A DNA stretch of 14,822 bases from JAJBWD01 sp041670885 (GTDB lineage: Bacteria; Bacillota; Clostridia; Clostridiales; Clostridiaceae): contig JBAXYJ010000044.1 in the NCBI GenBank assembly GCA_041670885.1, positions 1 through 14,822 of the forward strand, in the 5' to 3' direction. Shown here in pieces: positions 7,150 to 14,548 of this stretch. Position 1 is the first letter of the stretch. Every line of letters begins with the position of its first letter. Position numbers and translations under genes: made by a program. The notes under the pieces were generated by a model. The model did no database searches and was not told where the DNA came from. It saw nothing but the letters and a program-made list of their open reading frames with translations.

Positions 7150-7663
7150 TTCTTCCTCCTATTTTTATCCCTTTTATTAAAATAAATTATGCTTGCCATA
7201 AATCTATCTGGCAGACATTACTAATATTATAGCAACTACAACGCTAAAAGGATAGCCTGTCTTTTCTATTATAATAAATACAATTTGAGAAATCGGAAAA
7301 TAAACATTTATATTTTTACGTTTTAGACTTTTGATTGGCATAATAAATCTATGTTCTTTACATTCAATATATCACTGCTTCTCAATAATTAATTGTAACT
7401 TGCATAACTTATATAAGTTTTCTTTTTTCTGGTAAAGAATGAGTATTTCAAATTTTTTAGTTTCCCGGAAAGCTTATTTTTCATTTAATCTATCTGAAAC
7501 GGATATAAAATTAAATTCATTTGGAGATAATTTTTATATAAATACTGCTGTATTTTTTTATCCTTGAGTAAAATCATCACTATTTCAGCAATTACCTTTT
7601 CAAGCTTTTATTTAAATTTTTCTATTGTATTTACCTTAACCAGGGTGCTAAAACCTTGATAAT
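7150..7663. other. 514-nt intergenic region between divergent uppP and helicase genes
   Basis: Very AT-rich and holding the promoters for both flanking genes. No RNA gene or convincing repeat is visible. On the minus strand a 40-codon open stretch lies between stops at 7608-7610 and 7485-7487 (containing KVIAEIVMILLKDKKIQQYL). It has no ribosome binding site, so I do not call it a gene; it could be a remnant. Confidence 0.5.
7226..7234 (-). promoter_or_regulatory. Candidate extended -10 promoter of uppP
   Basis: On the minus strand TGCTATAAT is an extended -10 element with a perfect TATAAT, about 77 nt upstream of the uppP ATG. No good -35 is seen, as is normal for extended -10 promoters. 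Confidence 0.4.
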
Positions 7664-7723
7664 ATGATATTATTAACTAGCTACATGAATTTAATCTATG
7701 TTAATAAAGAAAGGCAGATTTTA

Positions 7724-8851
7724 ATGAATTTTAAAGAATTAGGTATAAATGAAGACATACTAAAGATATTAAAGATGAGTAATATAATTACTCCAACCCC
7801 GGTTCAAACAGAATGTATACCTCTGATAAAAGGAGGAAAAGATGTAATAGCAGAAGCACAAACCGGGACTGGGAAAACACTTGCTTTCCTGCTTCCTGTT
7901 TTTGAAAATATGACAACTGACATTCAGGGAGTTCAGGTACTTATTATTACCCCCACCAGAGAGCTGGCCATTCAAATAGCTGCAGAAGCACTAAAGCTTA
8001 AACAGGCTAAAGATATAAACATATTGGCAGCTTATGGCGGTAAGGATATAGGCTCTCAGCTTAAAAAACTAAAGAATAATGTTAATCTTATAATTGCTAC
8101 TCCAGGAAGACTATTAGACCATATTGAAAGAAAAACCATTGATCTTGGTAAATTAAAAACATTGGTTTTAGATGAAGCAGATCAGCTGCTATTAATGGGC
8201 TTTAAAAATGAAATAGAGATTATCATTAAGGAAACCTCTAAAAATCGTCAGACATTGTGTTTTTCTGCAACACTGAACTCTGATGTTAAAAAAATGGCAT
8301 ATAGGTATATGAATGACCCAGTAACCATATCAATAAAAAAAGAACAGGTTACACTTGAAAATATCAAACAGTATGTGGTAGAGACTACAGACAGAAGAAA
8401 GCAGGATGCTCTCTGCAGCGTTTTGGATCAGGATAATCCATATATGGCTATCATTTTCTGCAGAACCAAAAGAAGAGCAGACGAACTTGAAGAAGCTCTT
8501 TGCAAACGTGGATATGACTGCAATAAACTCCATAGTGATATCCCTCAGGCAAAACGGGAAAGAATAATGAAAACCTTCAGAAAAGGAGATTTCCAATATT
8601 TAATAGCCACAGATGTTGCCTCCAGAGGCTTAGACATCAGCGGTGTAAGCCATATATATAATTATGACATCCCGGAAAGCTCGGAAGCCTATATACATCG
8701 TATTGGAAGAACAGGAAGAGCAGGAGAATTGGGCTCGTCTTGCCTGTTTATTGACCCAAAGGATAACAGAGCCCTGGAAGAAATAGAAAAAACAATAAAA
8801 TTTAAAATACCTAGAAGAGAGGTAAATGGAGGTACTAATGGCTGTAAATAA
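7724..8851 (+). CDS. DEAD-box ATP-dependent RNA helicase (CshA-like, minimal core)
   Basis: A 375-residue helicase containing the full two-RecA-domain core: Q motif around PTPVQ (24-28), Walker A AQTGTGKT (45-52), Ia PTRELA (77-82), Ib TPGR (126-129), II DEAD (150-153), III SAT (181-183), IV IIFCRTK (243-249), V ATDVASRGLD (295-304) and VI HRIGRTGR (325-332). These enzymes unwind short RNA duplexes in ribosome assembly, mRNA decay and cold adaptation. The protein stops about 40 residues after motif VI, so it lacks the basic tail of CshA and the RNA-binding domain of DbpA. The frame is open from an ATG at 7664, but the ATG at 7724 has the ribosome binding site (AAGAAAGG, 7707-7714) and gives the family N-terminus MNFKELGI. 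It overlaps the next gene by 14 nt. Confidence 0.93.
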   Translation: MNFKELGINEDILKILKMSNIITPTPVQTECIPLIKGGKDVIAEAQTGTGKTLAFLLPVFENMTTDIQGVQVLIITPTRELAIQIAAEALKLKQAKDINILAAYGGKDIGSQLKKLKNNVNLIIATPGRLLDHIERKTIDLGKLKTLVLDEADQLLLMGFKNEIEIIIKETSKNRQTLCFSATLNSDVKKMAYRYMNDPVTISIKKEQVTLENIKQYVVETTDRRKQDALCSVLDQDNPYMAIIFCRTKRRADELEEALCKRGYDCNKLHSDIPQAKRERIMKTFRKGDFQYLIATDVASRGLDISGVSHIYNYDIPESSEAYIHRIGRTGRAGELGSSCLFIDPKDNRALEEIEKTIKFKIPRREVNGGTNGCK

Positions 8852-9485
8852 TAGTTCTGCTGGAAATTTTAATTACAATAACATAGAGAAAAAAAATAAA
8901 AACTTCATGTATAAAAATCTTCAAAAAAGTTATTGCTATAACTGTGATTTTTCAGGTTCAATTTTTGATTATGGTAGTTTTAGAGGAGCACATTTTAAGA
9001 CATGTACTTTTGTTAACTGCAGTTTTAAATGGTCAGAATTCGTTGGAACCAATCTTAAAGGCAGCAATTTTAATAATGCTGTTTTTGAAAATACAGTATT
9101 TGACTCCGTAAAATTAGAAGAAGTTAATTTCAAAGATGCAAAATTTAACAATACTATATTTTTATGCACTGATGTGGCAAAAGCTAAAAATTTAAATATT
9201 AAAAGCCCAGGCATTAAAATTTTTAATGAAATGCCTCAATTAGAAATAAATGAGGAACTTACCAGCGCCCTTATAAATGCCATGAAAAACAAATATGTAA
9301 AAGCATCCAGAGTTCTGGACACAAAAGATGGCGGTCTTAATCTGTTAAATGTAATGATTTTATTAGATAATTTTGACACTGCAGCACTGATAAAAGGATT
9401 AAATATGGTTCAAACTGAATTAGACAGAGATTTTTATACCTTAAGTTATATTATTAAGTTTATACAAAATTATAAAGAAATTTGA
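8838..9485 (+). CDS. Pentapeptide-repeat protein with helical C-terminal domain
   Basis: A 215-residue protein. Residues 36-115 are 16 uninterrupted pentapeptides whose central residue is F in thirteen, L in two and V in one (CDFSG SIFDY GSFRG ... TNLKG SNFNN). This predicts a right-handed quadrilateral beta-helix of four coils. An N-terminal 35-residue polar segment and a C-terminal, probably helical domain (about 136-215) flank it. An ATG at 8826 is also in frame, but the ATG at 8838 is placed 5 nt after GGAGG (8828-8832) and is preferred. The gene begins inside the last codons of the DEAD-box helicase, so the two are almost certainly cotranscribed and translationally coupled. Some pentapeptide proteins mimic DNA and protect gyrase (Qnr, MfpA); nothing here shows that role. 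Function unknown. Confidence 0.88.
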   Translation: MAVNNSSAGNFNYNNIEKKNKNFMYKNLQKSYCYNCDFSGSIFDYGSFRGAHFKTCTFVNCSFKWSEFVGTNLKGSNFNNAVFENTVFDSVKLEEVNFKDAKFNNTIFLCTDVAKAKNLNIKSPGIKIFNEMPQLEINEELTSALINAMKNKYVKASRVLDTKDGGLNLLNVMILLDNFDTAALIKGLNMVQTELDRDFYTLSYIIKFIQNYKEI

Positions 9486-9583
9486 TTTTGTAAGCATCTG
9501 AGGCGGCATCTGAAGCTAAATAATATCCTAAGTACTCTAAAGGCCAAAGCCCTGTACGTTAAAAATATTGGCGCCTATAACAC

Positions 9584-10831
9584 TTACTTATTTTGTGCAA
9601 AATGTTCCATAATTTTTGCCCAAATACGCTTTGTTTCAAGAAATTCTTTATAGTGCTTCTCAACATTTCTATGGTATTTCTCCAATTCACCTAAGACATT
9701 AATAAAATCCGGTCTCTCGAAATAATTGCATACTATAGGTATTGCAGCGTTAAGTTGTTCCTCCATTTCTTTAATCTTTTCCTTATAACGATCTGGCTGT
9801 GTGATATACATCAGTAATGGTTTATAACGAATCCAACCTATACATGCATTGTAAAAGCGAGTGGTAATCTGTTCTGTATCAGCTTTGATAAACTTTAATC
9901 GAATTTGGAGAACACCTTCTAAAAGGTGATTATATGTTGAAAATCCGTCATGGAATGTATAGCATGGCACATGCAAAACTTTTCGTTGGCTTAGACATGT
10001 ACTTAAAAAAGTATCCTCTCCTCTAGCTCCTGGTGGATTGTAAAACGGAAAAATACGACTAGTATCCGTAAGGTTAATACACAGATTAGCCCCTGAGATG
10101 AATTTGGCATGGTTTGTTTCCTGGACTTCTATAGCATTATCTCTAGTTAATACCTTCGTATCAGCATATGTTACCCCACCGTTTTCCATAACTGTTTTTA
10201 CTTTATCCCAATTAACAATATCGTTGCTGATAGCCTCAATAAATCTGCGGAAATTTCCTTCGGTCATAGTATCATTGAATTCCATATAGGGAATAGGTGA
10301 TATATAGCCGCAGTGATATCCATGGGTGATGTCCGCTTCAGTGATATATTTAAGATGGTTTGCCAGAACATGCTGACCTCCCCAAATTGCAGTATTCCGA
10401 GTATTGGTCACTGCCATGGGGTACTCATCATCGTCCAAAAACACCAAATAATCCATTTTGTTTTTTATAGCGTTATACAGCACAGCATTACGCTGAGCTG
10501 CATATCCCCTGCCAAAAATCATTTTAACTTCATTAATATCAAGTACATTTTCTCGAATTAAATAATCAGTTTCTTCTTTTATTTCCATGGTTCCAATAAA
10601 TTTACTGCTATCAATATCCCTGGCTAGTTCTGGGTGCACATTGGTGTAATCCGTTATTTTAGTTTTATGGTAATGAAGATCATATGCAACAAAAAGATTT
10701 AAACTAATGCTTTCGTTTTCTACCAAACCGGATTCTTTCCAGTTACTTATGTTGGTCCTCAGCACCTTTTGGAAACTTTTTCTCCCAGTGGCGAAACCTA
10801 TTCCAACTTTAATATTTTTATTCTTCTGCAT
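9584..10831 (-). CDS. Putative GT-A-fold glycosyltransferase-like protein of unfamiliar family
   Basis: A 415-residue protein with no signal peptide and no membrane helix. It shows GT-A-like features: an N-terminal beta/alpha start KVGIGFATGRKSF, then RGYAAQRNAVLYN (108-120), a strand ending in an acidic cluster FLDDDEYP (131-138, D133-D135) like the metal-binding DxD of nucleotide-sugar transferases, and downstream PPGARGEDTFLS (266-277), where E272-D273 resemble the catalytic-base region. The C-terminal 80 residues are helical and charged. I do not recognise the family or substrate. AGGAG (10839-10843) supports the ATG. A TATAAT lies at 10883-10888 on the same strand. The DNA seems by eye less AT-rich than its surroundings, possibly from transfer. 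No neighbouring gene is clearly linked. Confidence 0.8.
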   Translation of the reverse strand: MQKNKNIKVGIGFATGRKSFQKVLRTNISNWKESGLVENESISLNLFVAYDLHYHKTKITDYTNVHPELARDIDSSKFIGTMEIKEETDYLIRENVLDINEVKMIFGRGYAAQRNAVLYNAIKNKMDYLVFLDDDEYPMAVTNTRNTAIWGGQHVLANHLKYITEADITHGYHCGYISPIPYMEFNDTMTEGNFRRFIEAISNDIVNWDKVKTVMENGGVTYADTKVLTRDNAIEVQETNHAKFISGANLCINLTDTSRIFPFYNPPGARGEDTFLSTCLSQRKVLHVPCYTFHDGFSTYNHLLEGVLQIRLKFIKADTEQITTRFYNACIGWIRYKPLLMYITQPDRYKEKIKEMEEQLNAAIPIVCNYFERPDFINVLGELEKYHRNVEKHYKEFLETKRIWAKIMEHFAQNK

Positions 10832-10927
10832 TTAGCCACTCCTTTTTTTAAATAATTAATGGCAGAGAATATCTGCATTGCAATTATATGAATTTTGGGT
10901 GTACTGTATAAGGTCTGCCAAGGGAAA

Positions 10928-11890
10928 TTATTTTTTTTGAGTTTTCATTATTTTATCATCAATGATTTCACCATTTTCAATAATAATGGCATTTTTTAAA
11001 ACTTTTACTTCTTTTTGCTTATCTTCGATAATATAATCTAAATATTTACAAACTTCACCGCTTATTGATTTTGATGCAGACTTATAAAATAATGATGGAG
11101 TATGATCAACAACATAATGTAAAACACCATCTACAGAATATACCGGGTCATCTATTCTAGTTGTTTTACTTGTTTCTATTCCTCCATTTGCATCACAACT
11201 TATGTCTATTATCATTGAATCTCTTTTCATCCTTTTCAAATCTTTTTTATAGATAATATGGTCTTTACGATTTGAATCCCATATGATTGCATTAACTAAT
11301 ACATCATATTTTTCTATTTCTTTATTAAAAAGTACTTCAGTTCTTCTATTATAAACTGTAACATCTGCACCTAGTGCTGTGAGCATCTTACAGGCACCTA
11401 TTCCAGCATTACCTCTACCTAAAATAGCAACCTTTGTGTCACGTGGCAATTTACCGTATGAAAGAAATGCTTGGTATACGCCAGCTTCTCCTGCTAATTC
11501 ATTGTTTTTCCAAAAAACATGTCTGCCTTCTTCAAACATATCTTCCCATGCGATACCTGTAAGTCTGTTATTTATAAATTTATCTGTTATATCCTTATTT
11601 TGCACTGCATGTATCCATCCAAACACAACCTGACCATTAGATAATTTATCTATATAGTCAGCATCTCCGGCTTTTGCATCACAAATAATATCTTTTTTTA
11701 ATATCTCTCCTCTTGCTGCAACTTTGGCGCCAGCTTTTATAAACTCTTCATCTCTTACACCTAGAGGTAATCCGTAACCTTTTTGAAAATATAAGCTTTC
11801 TTTATTTTTTATAAATTCAATGTCTTCTAATAATAATGCTCTTCTTTTCTCGTTTTCTTTATCATTTATAGGGAATCCTACGCTCCCCAT
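10928..11890 (-). CDS. N5-(carboxyethyl)ornithine synthase-like oxidoreductase
   Basis: A 320-residue member of the alanine dehydrogenase/transhydrogenase superfamily. The N-terminus (VGFPINDKENEKRRALLLED), the GWIH segment (91-94), the Rossmann motif LGRGNAGIGA (157-166; G158, G160, G163) and DHTPSLFYK (262-270) line up well with what I remember of Lactococcus Ceo. That enzyme reductively condenses pyruvate with the side-chain amine of ornithine, using NADPH, to give N5-(carboxyethyl)ornithine. Alanine dehydrogenase is less likely given this pattern and the shorter length (about 370 aa expected). An AGGAGG ribosome binding site (11898-11903) precedes the ATG. It appears monocistronic, 96 nt upstream of the GT-like gene on the same strand. 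Substrate assignment rests on the family. Confidence 0.82.
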   Translation of the reverse strand: MGSVGFPINDKENEKRRALLLEDIEFIKNKESLYFQKGYGLPLGVRDEEFIKAGAKVAARGEILKKDIICDAKAGDADYIDKLSNGQVVFGWIHAVQNKDITDKFINNRLTGIAWEDMFEEGRHVFWKNNELAGEAGVYQAFLSYGKLPRDTKVAILGRGNAGIGACKMLTALGADVTVYNRRTEVLFNKEIEKYDVLVNAIIWDSNRKDHIIYKKDLKRMKRDSMIIDISCDANGGIETSKTTRIDDPVYSVDGVLHYVVDHTPSLFYKSASKSISGEVCKYLDYIIEDKQKEVKVLKNAIIIENGEIIDDKIMKTQKK

Positions 11891-11956
11891 TATAAAACCT
11901 CCTCTTTATTATATTTTGGTCATCAAAAATTTTACATATTCTAAAAATTAGTATTT

Positions 11957-11968
11957 AACTAATTAGTT
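11957..11968. promoter_or_regulatory. 12-bp perfect palindrome upstream of the carboxyethylornithine synthase-like gene
   Basis: AACTAATTAGTT is a perfect inverted repeat 67 nt upstream of the start at 11890 and could be an operator. In such AT-rich DNA a chance palindrome is also quite possible. Confidence 0.25.
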
Positions 11969-11990
11969 GATTTTATACCTGTTTGAAAAT

Positions 11991-12245
11991 TCAGGGAGCT
12001 TTCTCAGCAGCTTCATCCCAGGATTTAAATACTTTAGCCGCAGCTTTTATTCCTATTATCTCTGCTCTTTTCAAATCACTGCGTACTTTTAGAATTTCTG
12101 CTGAAATTCATTCTTTATTTTCTTTAGTCAAAATACCAGTGTGATCCAGTATGATTCCTTCAGCAGTACAGCTTCCTTCAATTAACAAACCGGGGCAATA
12201 AGCAGGCTGCTGCTTCTTTAACAACTATCCCGTTGGTATATGCCT
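11991..12245 (-). pseudogene. Decayed gene remnant of unknown family
   Basis: On the minus strand, protein-like sequence persists in pieces. A first piece reads AYTNGIVVKEAA. After a frameshift comes PAYCPGLLIEGSCTAEGIIL and then DHTGILTKENKE. An in-frame TGA follows (12108-12110), and then ISAEILKVRSDLKRAEIIGI and KAAAKVFKSWDEAAEKAP run to a TGA at 11991-11993. No start codon or ribosome binding site is seen at the upstream end. The amino-acid composition is gene-like, while the frameshift and internal stop make it unlikely to be functional. I do not recognise the family. It fills most of the gap between the carboxyethylornithine synthase-like gene and the coiled-coil gene. Confidence 0.6.
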
Positions 12246-12272
12246 AAATAGTAAAAAAAGACTAAAAAGCAA

Positions 12273-12317
12273 GACCAGAAATTTATGAGCTTTAGCTCTA
12301 AATTTTCCGGTCTTTTT
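12273..12317. terminator. 40-nt hairpin with U-tract, copy 2 of a dispersed terminator repeat
   Basis: The 5' arm GACCAGAAATTTATGAGC pairs with the 3' arm ending in TTTTCCGGTC around a TTTA tetraloop. TTTTT follows on the plus strand, and on the minus strand CTTGCTTTTTAG follows the stem. It lies 73 nt after the stop of the coiled-coil gene and probably terminates it; it could work in both directions. It is closely related to the hairpin at 5973-6012. Confidence 0.7.
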
Positions 12318-12384
12318 ATTATATATTATTTTATTTTTCCCATTTGCCCATGGCCCGGGAGCAATTTTTCACTTTATGTTTTCC

Positions 12385-12774
12385 TTATTTAACAGCTTTT
12401 AATTCAACTATTTCAGCCCAATTTTCAGCAGTAACCCTAACTGCCCTAGATAAATCCTTTTGAACATCTTTCACTCTTGATGATGTATCAGTAACTGCCA
12501 GTTCTATAATATTTAATCTATCTTTTAATGATTTGCCATCCTTATCTTTTTCTCTATCTATTTGCTCAGTTAAAGAATAACTTACTTCTGCAATGATTTG
12601 AACTTTTTTATTTAAATCTTCCAGTAATATTGTATTTTTATCAGTCTTATTCTCAACATTTTCTAGTTTTTCATTTGTTTTTTTCATTTCACTCTGCATT
12701 GATTTCATTTCACCCTGCATTGATTTCATGTCACCCTGCATTGATTTCAATATTTCCATAATTTCCTTTTCCAA
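12385..12774 (-). CDS. Coiled-coil protein with tandem KSMQGEM heptads
   Basis: A 129-residue soluble, charged protein predicted to be one long coiled coil. From the chosen start it reads MEKEIMEILKSMQGDMK, followed by two more near-identical heptads (KSMQGEM, KSMQSEM), then KTNEKLENVENKTDKNT and a C-terminal helix ending NWAEIVELKAVK. The frame is open up to a GTG at 12786, but that codon lies inside the AGGTGG ribosome binding site (12783-12788). The TTG at 12774 is spaced 8 nt from it and gives a start (MEKEI-EILK) that I associate with clostridial proteins of this type. The function is unknown; a structural or scaffolding role is only suggested by the fold. It is a single gene, with the copy 2 hairpin downstream. 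Confidence 0.8.
   Translation of the reverse strand: MEKEIMEILKSMQGDMKSMQGEMKSMQSEMKKTNEKLENVENKTDKNTILLEDLNKKVQIIAEVSYSLTEQIDREKDKDGKSLKDRLNIIELAVTDTSSRVKDVQKDLSRAVRVTAENWAEIVELKAVK
12685..12747. repeat. Three tandem 21-bp repeats inside the coiled-coil gene
   Basis: Units at 12685-12705, 12706-12726 and 12727-12747 differ at only one or two positions (core CACCCTGCATTGATTTCAT). Each encodes one heptad (KSMQ-G/S-E/D-M). The near identity at DNA level suggests recent slippage duplication in a coding sequence. Confidence 0.9.
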
Positions 12775-12786
12775 ACATTTCACCAC

Positions 12787-13111
12787 CTATAAAATATATT
12801 ATATCAAAATATTTAGTTAACATCCATGGGTAATAGTTACATTTTACCGGCATTTTATGATCCATATTTATGATTTATATGCTTTCCTCCTTAAGTTAAT
12901 TCCTATACTTATAGTATAACCTTATCAATGAGAAACATACGTTCTAAATTAAATTATTACAAATTAACATTAATAAAATTTGTAACTACTTTTAATATTT
13001 TCTGCATAAATTAATTTTATACTAAAGACTAAAGCTTTACTATGGTGAAATAAATACTGTAGTTTGGGAAAGAATTTAGTTATAATTAATTAAAAACAGG
13101 AAGTGATTTCT
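12787..13111. other. Intergenic region between divergent coiled-coil and patatin genes
   Basis: AT-rich. A TATAAT on the plus strand at 13081-13086 lies 25 nt before the patatin start and may be its -10 box, with no good -35. A minus-strand TATAAT at 12798-12803 is very close to the coiled-coil ribosome binding site. A minus-strand AAGGAGG near 12888-12894 is not followed by a start codon at a suitable distance. Confidence 0.4.
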
Positions 13112-14017
13112 TTGAAAATTGGTTTGGTTTTCAGCGGCGGCGGTTGTTTAGGTGCCTACCAAATTGGTGTATGGAGTGCAATAAAAGAATTAAATATTGA
13201 TAATTACATACAAGGTGTATCGGGCACTTCAATTGGTGCTTTAAATGCAGTACTTTTCGCACTGAAGGATTATGAGCTGGCAGAAAATATATGGCTGGAT
13301 CTTACAAAAGAAAAAATACTGCCAATTGATAATTTAAACCTTTTTGCCAAAAGTATAGAAATGTTTTTAGGCAGTAAAAATTTAGATTTTATAAAGAAAC
13401 ACCTGCCAGGCCTACTAGGGCAGGGAAATGTTTCAAGGCAGGGACTCATGGACATTATGGATAATCTGAATATTCTTAAAGCACTTTCCCCTGCAATGCC
13501 AATATACGCTGCCTGCAGTGCACTTCCAAGTGTAGATGCAAAATACTTTAAATTAAATGACTACAATGTGGAAACCGTTAATAAAATTCTATGTGCCACC
13601 TCTGCTCTTCCTCCTGTTTATGGATGTGAAGAAATCGAAAATACTAAGTATATAGATGGCGGCTTCTCAGATAACCTGCCAATCAGACCTTTATACAAAG
13701 AGGGCTTTAATTTAATACTTGCAGTAAATGTAGATAAGAATTATAAATTAGATTTAAGCAGCTTCCCTAATTGTAAAATTATATATATTACTCCAAATTT
13801 TTACGAGAGAGTAAGCTTGTCAACCATATTAGATTTTTCTAAAGAAAGTATATCAGGGTATATAAGAGATGGCTATGTAGATACAATGAACCTTCTTGTA
13901 CCTATATTCGAATTGTATAATTTTAAACTGAAAAGGTATCCTGGCCAGCTAATGATAAATACCGGCAAAAGTGTTGTTAAAAATATTTTTGGTGTTTTCA
14001 GCGGAAAAAATAACTAA
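13112..14017 (+). CDS. Patatin-like phospholipase
   Basis: A 301-residue probable lipid acyl hydrolase with the complete patatin signature: the oxyanion-hole glycine run SGGGCLGAYQIG (8-19), the nucleophile elbow GTSIG with S40, and the catalytic aspartate in IDGGFSDNLP (181-190, D182). These define a Ser-Asp dyad enzyme, here with no signal peptide, so it acts inside the cell or on the inner membrane face. The open frame reaches a GTG at 13103, but that codon overlaps the ribosome binding site (AGGAAG, 13098-13103). The TTG at 13112 is spaced 8 nt from it and gives the usual N-terminus MKIGLVFSGGG. It is a single gene, divergent from the coiled-coil gene. The exact substrate is unknown. Confidence 0.92.
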   Translation: MKIGLVFSGGGCLGAYQIGVWSAIKELNIDNYIQGVSGTSIGALNAVLFALKDYELAENIWLDLTKEKILPIDNLNLFAKSIEMFLGSKNLDFIKKHLPGLLGQGNVSRQGLMDIMDNLNILKALSPAMPIYAACSALPSVDAKYFKLNDYNVETVNKILCATSALPPVYGCEEIENTKYIDGGFSDNLPIRPLYKEGFNLILAVNVDKNYKLDLSSFPNCKIIYITPNFYERVSLSTILDFSKESISGYIRDGYVDTMNLLVPIFELYNFKLKRYPGQLMINTGKSVVKNIFGVFSGKNN

Positions 14018-14137
14018 TATTTTTGTCATCAGGTTCACCTCTTTTTTAAATTAAACCCCTTGAAATTTATTTTTATATTATCTCTGCTGCTAAATTACTA
14101 TTATGCTAGCTATTTTGTATTAAACCACTATACCTCA

Positions 14138-14371
14138 TTATATTTTTTCTCTAAGAGTTATTCTCAATTTATATGGTTCTGTAAACATATCATAAGTGGA
14201 ATTTTCAATTATGCAATGCTTAGGTGTAAATAAAAATGAGCTATTTACCGGGTAAGCCGTTTCCTTTGCATTTAGTATTACAAGGATTTCATCATTTGTT
14301 AATTCTTTTTCTATATTATTTTCTTTACTTATTTCGCCCTTTATGTTTTTAAATTCAAAAATTACTTTCAT
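14138..14371 (-). CDS. Small hypothetical protein, 77 aa
   Basis: A complete small frame starting MKVIFEFKNIKGEISKEN with AGGAG (14377-14381) 5 nt before the ATG. The sequence alternates polar and hydrophobic residues and looks beta-rich, with a distinctive middle (AYPVNSSFLFTPKHCIIEN) and a terminal strand KLRITLREKI. There is no signal peptide or membrane helix. I do not recognise the family. It converges on the patatin gene with a 120-nt gap. The good ribosome binding site makes it a likely real gene. Confidence 0.65.
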   Translation of the reverse strand: MKVIFEFKNIKGEISKENNIEKELTNDEILVILNAKETAYPVNSSFLFTPKHCIIENSTYDMFTEPYKLRITLREKI

Positions 14372-14510
14372 TTTAACTCCTTTTTCGTAATTTCAAGCTT
14401 TAAATTTATTTTACTACAAATTCTTACTTAAATGAATTCCTGCTGCTAAAGCATATAAATATTAATTTGTTGAATTTAGTATTTTCAGGCAGGTACTGGT
14501 TTAGTTATCG

Positions 14511-14528
14511 TGTAAGCATGATAGCTTA
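14511..14528. promoter_or_regulatory. Inverted repeat, possible operator, upstream of the XRE-like remnant
   Basis: GTAAGC and GCTTAC flank ATGATA as a perfect 6-bp inverted repeat. It sits just before an HTH-like coding remnant, where an autoregulatory operator would be expected. It is short enough to be chance. Confidence 0.3.
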
Positions 14529-14548
14529 CTATATTGCACCTATTTTAA

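Noticed and set aside
7664..7723. Upstream in-frame ATG extending the helicase by 20 residues
   Set aside because: It lacks a ribosome binding site, while the ATG at 7724 has one and gives the usual family N-terminus.
8330..8596. 88-codon minus-strand frame inside the helicase gene
   Set aside because: It is antisense to motifs IV-V of the helicase, and its translation is a low-complexity S/F-rich shadow.
12685..12747. Tandem repeats considered as a CRISPR array
   Set aside because: There are no spacers. The 21-bp units are contiguous and encode heptads of a coiled coil.
12731..12865. A 44-codon minus-strand frame overlapping the start of the coiled-coil gene (MDHKMPVKCNYYPWMLTKYF at its start)
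   Set aside because: The nearest strong ribosome binding site is about 20 nt from its ATG. The frame runs through the promoter and start of a well-supported gene and ends inside its repeats.
14018..14137. AGGT/ACCT followed by a T-run considered as a terminator of the patatin gene
   Set aside because: The loop would be only 2 nt and the stem 4 bp, too weak to support.
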